Origin: Candidatus Omnitrophota bacterium
GTDB taxonomy: Bacteria > Omnitrophota > Gorgyraeia > Gorgyraeales > Gorgyraeaceae
DNA length: 42,332 nt
Direction of reading: 5' to 3'
NCBI GenBank assembly: GCA_018902915.1
Contig: JAHIPS010000092.1
Coordinates: 1-42,332, forward strand
In this document: one piece after another, positions 12,301 to 24,300 of the stretch
Position numbering within the stretch: position 1 is the stretch's first letter
Layout of the letters: each line of letters starts with the position of its first letter
The notes under the pieces: model-generated
The model's input: only the letters and a program-made list of their open reading frames with translations
Database searches by the model: none
Told to the model about the DNA's origin: nothing
Position numbers and translations under genes: made by a program

Positions 12301-15300
12301 TAATGTCAGGTATTAATGCTCAGGAATTAAAAGTCCAGCGGATATTAGAAGCTGTAAAGATATCGGAAAAGAAGTTGAATATAGATCAAAAGATTATGTA
12401 TGCTATTTTAGTATCCGAAGACGGTGTGCCGTTACGTTTTTATGCTGATAAAGAAAGGATGGATAAAGATATAAGGTATATCGAGGAAAATCTACTGCAA
12501 GGCGCAAGGATGGCGCTGGGCGATGAGTATGTATTGACTCTGAACGGCCATGAGTTCGACGGTCATGTCGTAGCGCTTATAAAGGACAGGGACAATAACG
12601 TCAAAAAAGTCTGGGAGGAGAAATCAGACAGGGTTTCAATGTGGTCATACGAGGATGGCAGATGGGTTCCTGAAGAGGTGGCAGGTTCACCTGATGATAT
12701 AAGGAAGGATATAAAAAAGGATGCCTTATATATAGTATCTTCTGGAAATAAAGAAACCGGGATTAATTACAAGATCCTGACAGAGAAAGAGCTCAAGTTG
12801 TACAATTTCACCCCGAGCACGATGATTGACAAAGGGACAGGCTATGAGCTCCTTATGAGTTATGACGCTGAGGATATAGAGAAGGCCAAGGAAGATTTAG
12901 AGGAATTACAGGACGGTTCTTATTTGAGGCAGTTAGGAGAGACGGCGAATGTTGATATAGGAGGAAAAGAAAAGACGCGCAAGGCTTATGAGACAATGAT
13001 AGCCGGCTGGGGCGGAGAAATTAGTAATGGACGCATTGTTAAAAGATACTTTAATGTTAAAGACCTGCCTTCTCCAGAAGAGATATTCCAGACAGAAAAT
13101 GAGGCGTGGTATAGAAAAGGCGCTGAGATAAGGGATAGGTCCGGGAAATTGACAGGTTACAAAAAAGGCAATCTAATTGTTTATGGGGAATTGGCTGCAA
13201 AACACAACTTGAAACTTCAGCTGCAGAAGAGAGTCAATATGGAAAAAGGAGCACTTGGTATTCTGGAAGGAAAGGTTATAAGAACCAATCTCAGGACAGG
13301 TCAGACAGCGGTTTTTACAGGCAATTTATATGTAGATAGGTATAAAGAGAGGATAGATATAGATACCTATGATTCGATAACAAATTCCTTCATATGGAAT
13401 TATAAAGGCACAGATTATCTTGTTACTATAGAAGACGGCGTAAAAGAAGGCTTAGCCAAGCGGGCAAAAAGAGAAGAGCGTAATCTTAAAAACGTAAAAA
13501 ATCTTACAAAAGTTCAATTAGGTGGAGGATTCCTTGTTAGAAATTTCATACCTTCGAAGATCAGGATAGAGGAAGAAGAAGAGACAGTAAAGACAAGGGT
13601 TATTTCTGAAAGTAAAATTCCAGAGGCCTTGCGGCCGCGTGATACTAGATTATTGCGTGGTATCGGAGCTATCAATATCCTGCCCGAGGATCTTATATTC
13701 ATACCTGGCATAAAATTTAATGCAGAAGACATGGATCTTACGCCCACTCTTACGTTTAACTTGCCTGTAAACGTAGAGGTAGGCAAGGCCTTGATAGAAA
13801 GCGGCATAAGCGGATTGGCTAATTTTACCAATCCTTTTGCTGACATAAAGAGCGAAAGAGAGACTTATCAAAAATATCTGATCCATCTGAAGGCGATTAG
13901 AAGCCGTGACGCTGTAAATGTTGGAGAAAAAGATATCAATAAAGAGATAGAGCATGTAGAGAGATTGCTAAACGCTTTACCGTCAGGACCAGTAAAGAGT
14001 TATATCATTGGCGAGAAGGTAAAGGCTACCTTGCCCGTGGGCCAGAATTGCAGGATTTACATATTTGGCCAGGGACTACAGCAGGCAGGGCCTGATTTTG
14101 GAGAAAAACAAAGAAAAGAGGCAAGGCTCGCTTTTGTATTCGGAGAAAACGAGGCCTATGTATTGAAGAGTTACGGCGACAGATATAAGTCGTTTAACTG
14201 GTTCAGTATAGGCGAAGGGAAAGAAACAACAGAATACGGCATAAAATTTGCAAAACCCATAGATCTAGACAATCTGAAAATAGGATTAAATCCATTTGTG
14301 CTGAAAGACGATAAGGGCGCTAATCTGGGAATAGCTATCCCTGTAAGTTATAGCGCCAATTTGCCCGGCTTGAACGCCAGGATAACAGGAGGAGTTTCTC
14401 CTGTATTTACTAAAGAGCATTCACCTCTTATTGCCGGAAGCGTAGAGGCCTTATTCAAGGTTGCTGGAAACAATAACTTTGTTGCCAATATTACAGGGAC
14501 TAATAAAGGAGACATCCAATATACTCTGGCCCTTACCAATAAAGAAAATAAAAGCGGCATATTATTGCAATACAACCAAGTTTCAGGAGATACTTTTTTC
14601 AGAACGCCTTCAGGCGGCATATACAATAATACTGACTATATAATAGCGAAGGCATATAAAGGCAGCGTTGGTATATTTATTGCGCAGCCTACAGAACCAT
14701 ACCATAAACTGACCCCTCTTGGTTCAAAGGCAATGACTAAACCAGCAAAACTCATGCCGACAATAGGGATAGAGATAGGTACCCCTATAAAGGTCAAAAC
14801 TGCCGAAGAAAAGGCTAAAGAGAAACTCAGAAAGCATACAGAAGAGAAATTTAATACCTTTCTTAGCAAATTGGAATCCGATAGAAAGATTAGTGCTGAG
14901 AAAAAAACTGCCATCTATCAAGCTTTCTGTCGCGAACTTGAAGGTTTAGACGCAGCAACAGGTTCCGATGTAGCGTTAGTTAATAGAAAATACTTTGAAT
15001 ATATGGATGCTTTGAGTGCAGAAATAGCCAGAGATGACGCTGAACAACAGTCTGCACAGATAGAGCAGATTGAAAAACCAGCTCCTGCAATAGAAAAGAG
15101 AACAGAAATAACCCAGCCTGAAAAACCAGCAAAGTATTTGAATCTGCAGAAAGAGGTAGAGAGTTTATTTGCAACGATCTATCCTAAGAAGACTCCTGAG
15201 CAAATAAGAGAACTTATCGGGGAACGCGTAAAAGATGATTTGGAAAAAACCAAAAAATTGCTCTTGAGGCTGGATAACGGTAAGACTATAACAGGAAAAG

Positions 15301-18300
15301 ATTTGGAAAATATAGATGCCCTGATTGCCCACTTTACGGGCCAGGAGGGAAAAGAAGACAGTTTAACCACGGAATTCGCTAATATATTTGCCGCAGCTTA
15401 TTATAAGGCCTTACTTTCAGAGATTACCAGGGAAGAGAAGTATGATTACAATGCGATCTTCGGATTGTATAAGATATTCATAAATGGCTCCATGGAAGAA
15501 AAAGGCATAAATGAAGGGGTCTTAAGCGCCAAAAAAGCCCTGGATAATGAAAAGGATCGCCTGGGTCATGTAACACGGGAGAGCCTGAATGTATTCAGGT
15601 CCAGGATGCTTATGACTCCTCCTGAAGATTTTAACTGGAAGTATTATGATTTCCTGCAGAATAAAGAATTTACAGTAATATATAGCGTTAAGGGATTTGT
15701 GCGGCTTAAATATGAAGGCGAAAGGATATTCCTGGAAAGAAGTAATTTAATCGGAGAAAAATCTGTATATATAGAGGGGAAGGAGATTCTGGCTCTTGCG
15801 TATGATGTTGATTATAGCATGTTGACTGTGGAAGAGCTTGAGGACAATACGCTTAAGCCTAAGACAGGCTCGAGGCGGGAATACTATGGAGAGGACAAGG
15901 AATCGCAGAGGTTGAGAAAATTAATAGAAGAAGAAGATGTCAAGGACATGCCGGTATTGTATCTTGACAAAACAGGCATTGTTCAGTTCTTGCAAAAAGG
16001 TTTTATGCCTTCGTTTGTGGGAAGAGCTGATTACAAACTGATAACCTATCATTATTATATCGAAGGAACCAATATCGAGAAATCTTATCAAAAAGTAGTG
16101 GTATGGGGCAAGAATAACATAGGTAAAGATAAAGATTCTCGCGAAGTAATAGAGTCCGGCATTTTAAAGACAGCAGGTAACGCTCAGGCCCTGGATAAAG
16201 ACGGTCTGATGATAATAGAGCAGAAGTATACACTCCAGCCCAGAAAAATTGACGCAGAAAAGTTTGATCCGAACGAGAGGAAAATCCTTGTAAGAAAATT
16301 AGAAGAATTTCTTGGAAAAGGACTGGAAGAGGTGCCCAAAAATGAAGAATTCTTAATGCAGAGATATCTAAGACTGATAAAGCGCATGGAAGCTGATGGC
16401 TCTGATGCCAAACTAAGAGAGCCGCGCGAAAACCATGTAGGAGAAATGCTCAAAGCAGGAGATTTAGAGCCTGCTATGGTCTGGGAGCTTAGCGAGGAGA
16501 AGTTTGTGCTGGATGAAGGAGAGCCCTTTAGATTAAGTATGCAGGAATTGGACAAAACTCTTAAAGAGTCGTTAAGAGTCAAAGCAGCAGCAAAACCAAG
16601 AAAGAGAATAACTCCCGCAGAAAGGCACATTGCGCCTCAGGAAGCTTTAAAACAAGCTGAAGATAATAGGCCAAGTTACATAAATACCACTGACAGGGTT
16701 ATAAAGGATTGGCGTTTTACCTTTGATATGGGCTTAGGCGGGATATTTAAGACATATACTAGCGAAGATGCGGATAAAATATATGAGCTTATGGATTTCT
16801 TTAGCGATCCTTCCAGAAGACATCCAAGCGGATTTTTTTATACCGCGTATGATGTAAAGACCGGTAAAGGCACCGAGTTTAAGAACCCTGTTGGCCCTAA
16901 TGCGTGGATAGGAATAAGAACAGCTCATAGCATAGAAGAATTAGGAGATAAGGACGATAAGAAACTGGACTTTATAGTAAGCATAGCAGATGAGTTGCTT
17001 AAGCTAAACAGGGAGGGCAAGGTAACTCAAATAGACGGGACACTTACAGACGGCTTGTTTATTTCACTTGGGCCTGAGAATATGAATGAAATGGCCATAG
17101 AGCATAACTTTGATTGTTACGTATTATTCAGGTACCTGGGAGATAAGATAGAAGGCGAGCTTGGCAGGAAATACAGGGATGCTGCTATAAAGATAGCCAA
17201 TTTCTTAAGGGCTCCTGTGCAGGGAGGCGGAGCGTATTTGATAGAAGAAGGCAGGTTTATAAGAGGCATAAGAAACGTAGAGAGATTTCTTAGAGGTGAG
17301 CGTGGAGATGATGTGGTTGATTATACAGTAGCTACAGACGTCCAGGCATGGGGCGCTTCAATAGTAGCGATATACGAGGATGATTTCAAAGGATTAGACC
17401 CGCGCACGTTCGTGAATTACGTAGAGAAGAACTGCGAAGTAGAAGTAGAATTCAACGGCAAGAAGGTAAGGGGCTTTGATTTCTTTAATATAAAAGTGAT
17501 AAAAGAGGAATTAAGGAAATTAAAGGAAGGAGAAGATGCATTGGAGTACGATCTTTATATGCCTTTTGCTAAGAATCCCGACAGATTAAGAAAAGAATTA
17601 AGTGATACAAAAAATAAAATAAAGGCAATAGAGAAAACATGGAGAAAGAAAGCAATGATTGCGGTTGAGTGGATCAACTATATGGTTACTGCATATCTCC
17701 ATGCAGCAGATAGGGCAGAAGAAGAGGGAGATAAAGAGACTGCCGGGTATTACAGGGCCCAGGCAGAGTTTTATAAAAATGAAGTAGACAAACTTATCAT
17801 AGAAGTAAATGGAGAATTTGGACTTGTGTATGCGAACCTTTCAGATATACAGAAAGCCGATGATCCAAATGACAAGACACCCAAGAATTCTAATAGGGCA
17901 ATTTCTTCTTCAGCTACTATCACAAGGACAATACTTGACATAAAGACAAGAGACGGAAGATTCTTTGACCCATTGAGGATAGAAGTGAGGAATAAGGTTG
18001 ATTTATTTAAGAAGGTAGAGGAAATAGACCAGAAGCCGGTAGAGATAGAGAAACAGAAACCGGAGGAAATCAAGGAACAAAAAGAAGAGAAACTGCAGGG
18101 ACACAGACTACAGAAGCCCGGAGTAGACATTCCTTCTACTCTGACATCAATATCAGAGATACCTCGCTCAGCTGCTACAGAACCAGAGCCTCGCATCGTA
18201 AAGATCGTAAAGGAAGAAAAATTAGACCTAAAAGCAGCAGAGACCAAACAGCAAGAAAAGCAGGAACTGCAAGTAATTAAGGCTGGTTTTAGCCTCAAAT

Positions 18301-21300
18301 CTCTTACTAGCCTCGTAAAGAATATTTTTGGTCAAAAAGAAATTAAAGAGGTTAAAGAGGTCGCTAAATCCATAAAGGTTACGCCTGAAAATGCAGTTAA
18401 GCACGCACAATCCGAGTTTGTAAGAAGCGATAATACAGGTCTGCCCATAAGTTATGATGGCGTTATCGGTAAGATAAGAAAATGGATGTTTACCTTTGAT
18501 CTCGCCTTGGACAATATCCTTAATATATATACAGGCAACAAGGAAAATGCGGACAGGACAATAGACTTTCTCATGAAAAAGGCCTTTAGAAAATCAGGTC
18601 TTTTCTATACTGCTTATGAGGTTACACACGGCAACATACAGGAATATACCAACCCGGGCGGTCCTAATGCCTGGATAGGCATAAAACTAGCCCATTATAT
18701 AGAAAACTTCGGAGATGAAAATAATGAGAAACTCTCTTTGGTAAGAGACATTGCAGATGCATTGCTTGCCTTAGAGAAAACATATACAACTGGCATGGGC
18801 GAAGAAGCAGGATTTATTCTTTTAGGCCCTGGCCAGGGGCATGTCAGCATTGAACACAATGAAGACCATTATGTGTTGTTCAAATATTTGGGAAATAAGA
18901 TAGAAGGTAAAGATGGCCAGATATATAGAGATGCTGCCAGAAGGATCAGCGCTTTCTTGAGGACCCCTGTTGAACAAGGCGGAGCCTATATACAAAACCA
19001 AGGCAGGTTCATAAGAGGTATAAAAGACGTATATGCCTTTCTTAATGGAGACACAAGCGATAATGCGGTTGATTACAATGTAGCCACAGACGTCCAGGCA
19101 TGGGGCGCTTCTATAGTAACGATATACAAAGATGATTTCAAAGGAATAGATGCTCGCGCATTGGTGGACTTCGTAGAGAAAAACTGCGGAGTAAAGATAG
19201 ATTTTAATAGCAAGAGAGTCAGAGGTTTTGATTTTACGGATGAGGCCTCAAGAATGGCTATAACCATAAAGAATATCGCGGAGCTGAGAAGGGAGCTTAA
19301 AAGAGAGCCTACTCCGGAAGAGATAGAAACCGTTACAAGAAAACCCATGATTTCAGTTGAATGGACCAACTATATGATTACCGCGTATCGCGATATAGCA
19401 GATATGCTGGATGGAGAAGGCAATAAGCAAGCTGCTGAAGATTGTAGGAAAAAAGCGCAGCTCTATCAGGATGAGATAGATAAGCTTACAATAGAGCGAA
19501 ATGGCCAGATAGGCCTTCCTTATGCTACGTCTTCAGACATGCAGAAGTCTGATGTAAAAGGCGACAATACCCCCAAGAATTGTGAAAATTCTATATCCAT
19601 ATCAGCTACTACTACAAGGGCATTTTTGGATTTGGGAATTGACCCACTCAGGATAGAGATAAAAAGTAAAGTCAGTAGTTTACCTCAGAAAAAATCAGCA
19701 GAGAAAATTGCAGAGAAACCTTACATAGACAAGAAGCCTGTAAGGATAAATATAAGAGACATAGTTAGTTCTAAAGTTCCTGATTTTGTAAGAGGATTGG
19801 GTAAGAAAGGAATTGCAGAATATCTCGCAGGTTGTGAAGTAACGGAAAATACGATTTCTCGAGGAGGAAAAGCTACCCGCCAGTGGATTAGTTTTACGAG
19901 AAATGATATGGAATTGGCTACTTTTGAAGAGGAAGCAGGAAAGATGTATTTCAGTATAGTCCAGTTTGACGAGAACCAGAAAAAAGAGATTTACAGGGAA
20001 AAGTATATTTTTGATGGAACTATTGGAGATTATGCTGGTTCTACAATGCCTGTAGATATATATATCGGAGATGATTTAGTAAAATCGTTAGAATCCAATA
20101 AGGATGAATTTATAGGAAAGGATAAAGTTTTTAGGAATGGTACTTATTACGAGTATGTTGTAAATGTATTTAAAAATTCAGGATTTGAAACTTTTGAAGA
20201 AAAAGACGCTACAGGAGATATGCGTATAGTTTTCTATACGCCGGAGAATAGAACCATCGCTTATATAGCAGGGAAGAGTTTGTATATTATGCGCGATATA
20301 GATAAAACTGCTTTAACAAACTTTGACGAGCAGGGATTTTTTAAGAATCTCCAGGCCAAGGCAGGAGATATATTTGGAAACGATGAGAGATTTAAGCTAT
20401 TCAAAAAGAGGTTTAATAAAGCAAAGATAGCAGCTACCTTGGAATTTGACATAAATCACATGCTGGATCCTCAGCAATACACAGAGTTTACTTATTTTGA
20501 TAAAGGCAAAAAGCTTCCTCTCGGTAGGCTCCAGGCAAGTAATTTTGGACTGACAGTAAACCTGATAGAACATACAGAAGACGAGAAAGGCAATAAGGTA
20601 GTGTCCTATGAAGACCCGCGCCTAAAAGAAACTATAGATATTTTAAGCTCTGATTCCGCAAAGGTTTATTGTGTAGGCGAAGATGGGCCTTTCAAGACAC
20701 CTGAAGAGCTTGAAGCGCAGGCAAAACAATTGACCGAAAAACAAAACCTCATCGCCCACAAGATATTCACTATATCCAACAACGGCAGAGGAAAGATAAA
20801 GGAAAGAAAAGTTTGGACCAGTGTATATTATAAAGATACGGAACTCATTCGTATTGACAGATACGGCTTCAGTATTATTGACTCATTCGCAACAAAGCAT
20901 ACCTTTCGTTATGACGAAGAAAATAAAGAAATAGGTAGATATCGTGCCAGGGCATGGATAGATATTAAAGGCATGACAACAATCCAGGATATAGACACAG
21001 GCATTTCTTGGCAGGAAAAGAGAGACAAGAACGAAAGGCAGATTCTCAAACTCAATGGCGTTATTATAGCAGACGAATTTAGACCTTATAGTCTAATGAA
21101 GTTTGTCTATCCAGAAGATGATACTGAAACAAATGTACCTCAGCATGTCTATACCTTTTCTCTGGATAAAGGATTTGAGGCAGTAAGGCAATATTTAGAG
21201 AAAATAGATAAAAATGAATTTACTAATGAGGACACGAAAGAGGCAAGAAAGCAGAAGATTTTAAAGGATGAATTGTATAGGATTGAAGAAGATGCTGATA

Positions 21301-24300
21301 TAAGGGCCCTTACCGAACATTATGGTAAAGACTGCAAATTTATGATGCATGAAGAATCTCAGGGTATCGGAAATAGGCAAGTTGAGAAATATAAGATTTA
21401 TAATGGTAAGGAATTAATGGCTGTAGGTATTGATAAAGAAACAGGCAAGGTTGTTTACAGGGATTACAAGAGTAGCTTTATAAGATTAATTAACACATTT
21501 TTCGGCAAGATAGCTCCAATAACTTTAGGAATAGAACGAGTCTATTTTGATACAACTGCGCCTTATGAAAGGCCTGTAAAGTCAATAGACGTAGAGGCAG
21601 ACGACTACAAAGGTTTTAACGAAGGCATACTTACAGAATCCATAGATTATAATAAGGATATTTTAAAGGAATGGGTGGAGATTAAGTGCGAGATAACAAA
21701 AGATGGTGCTTTAAAAGAGACGCATATTACAAAAGAGAGACATCCTTTAGCTCCTAACCTTAAGCCACGGCTCTATAAATATACATATATAAATGGCGAA
21801 CTGGAAAGCAGGAAAAAAGTAGCTGATGCTAGAACATTCTTATATAGTCTTGCAATAGCAAGTACGGTTGTGCTAATTCTTCTTTTCATATTCCCGATTT
21901 TAGCAAAGAGATTTGTCCGCAAGGAAAGAAGCCCTTATACAGAGACAAAACGTACAGCGCCTCCTCCTGATAGGGTCAGGCCGATTATTAATGTTTTTCA
22001 CAGGGAGGTCAGGAATGCATTGGAGGAAAATAATAAGCATCCATTTGGATTTTCTTCCGAAGCGACTACAAAAGCCTGGCTTGATATCACAGACGAGGCA
22101 GAAGGATTAATAAGGCAGGGGTATACAGAAGGAAAGATTGTCAAAAGAGAGTTTGAAGAATTTTTGAAATGGTGCGAGCGAGTTAAAGTTACGCCTCCTG
22201 TTCTGCTTGATGGAAATATTAGAGCGTATGTTCTTTATAAAGGTTTTGTGCATATCTATCCTAATAATTTCTCCAACACCACGCCGAATATGATACATTT
22301 TCTATTTTATAGAAGTTTAGAACTTTTAGCTTCTCGCAAAGAGACTGAGATAGCAGGAATGCTCGAAAATGAAGCAAAATCCTGGGCGCCACTGTTAGGC
22401 GGGGAATACAAGAAGGACAAGGATTTTACTAAATATTTAAGGTTTACATATGAAGACCTAGATGATTGGTTTGATAGAGATGATTTTATAAGCAACTATG
22501 ACAACAGGAAGGGAGAGATAAGAGAGATTCTTGCCAAAGAGCTGAATAAGAGAAAAGCAAAGGATAAAAGTGGTTATAAGACCTATACAGATGAAGTTGG
22601 CCCAGTGACTTTACCAGCATGGACAAGAAAGCTATTCAGCGTCATACATATTACAGGTTCAGCTGGATTAATAATAGCAGGTCCTATACTGGGCATTACG
22701 CCACTTTTAATAGGAGGCATTGTAGCTATGGTATTTGCCCTTGGCAGTTTGGCAAAGACTTTCTTAAACAAGAAACGCGTAGAGATACCAGGACTTCGCA
22801 CTTACCGCGGATGGAAATCATTTGTAAGGTCTCATATATGGTTTGTAACCAGTATATTTGTAGGCGCAGCTGTAGTGCTCGGATTAGCAGGATTTGTTGG
22901 AGTACCTTTGCTTTTGTCAGGTTCATTAGCACCTGCATTAACAACTATAGCCAAAGGTATTTTAATTAAGACTGCTATTGCTTCTTCCGGAGTTGCAGTG
23001 GTTTTACAATTATTAAGACTTGTTCCGAGGTTCCCTGTTTTAAGAGCCATTTCATTAAAGGAAGAAAAGGTAATATTTTCTTCCGAAGCAGCTACGAAGA
23101 AGCAGATGGAGAAGCCGCAGCTCAGCGAGGAGCAAAAAGCACAAAGGAAGCGCGCAATAAAGTTCTGGTCGGCTGTGTTTATACCAAAGCTAACCTGGAA
23201 TGTTTTTGTGTTTACATTTCTTGCAGTGCCCACAGCAAAGATTCTCCTTGCCAGCATATTAATGGTAGGAGGCGTACCTTTAGGAAGCTTGTTAATTATA
23301 GGTGCGCTGTGGAGCGTATTTGTGCTGTTCTTCTTTGTGGATGTATTTTCATTCTTCTACCTGGTTGAGTCAATATACTCCTATTATTATGCGAAGCGGC
23401 TCGGATTAGGTCAGGTGACAAATATTAAGAAAATGCGCAATGCTTTGATTAAGACAGAGATTAAGAAAAAGGATGGTACTTTGCAGCTAGCGAGATTTCA
23501 CTTTATTGACCACATGACTCAAAAGGACGGAATGGATCCGCAAGAGGCATGGGATCTTATCTGGGGAAGAATTTTATTACGGCTTTATGCAGAAGACAAG
23601 ATAAACCTGACAAAAGAACAGAAAAAGATCTTGAGCAAGCTTTATGGAGAGGACAAAACAGCATTGACTCTCCAGGAAAGCGAGGAGTTATTAATACCTG
23701 AGTTAGACAACGATGAAGCAAGGGAAAGGCTCTTCTACTTTGTCAATTCAATGTTAATGAATATGCCTGATGCAATGGACTGGGATGCAATGGATAGTAT
23801 GACAGCAAGTATTACAGGAAGCGGAAGCGCGAAGGTAAATCTAGAGGCTTTAAATAAAGTAGACAAAAAAGAAGATATTGGCTTGACAAAGCTTACACTC
23901 CTTATATCCAGGCACCCTGATGAGCGGAAGAAATTCTGCGACAGGATGCAGGATGAATTTGCAAAGGATGCAGCTGGGAATATTATCAATCAAGACATGT
24001 TTGATTATATAGAAAGCCTCAGGACCTTAAAAGGCGAACAGCAAGTCATAATACCGGCACATTTAGATAGTATAAAAAGCCGCAATCCCATAAATACCTG
24101 CTCTGTTTTAAAACAGGGAGAAACAGGCAAGGAAAGAACACTCAAGTATTGCATAGAAGATTGGGCAAACATGAGATACTGGGCTATTTACAGGAATATA
24201 CGCGGCCTTATGTATATAAGAGAGGCGTTTGAAGTTTATGCTAAGATCTGTTTTAAGCAAGGTGCAGATAAAACTAAGGCAAGAATGCAAGATATGGGAG

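Noticed and set aside
22619-22969. A 116-codon plus-strand open frame in another phase
   Set aside because: It overlaps the first membrane bundle of the synthase-like domain, has skewed composition and no motif.
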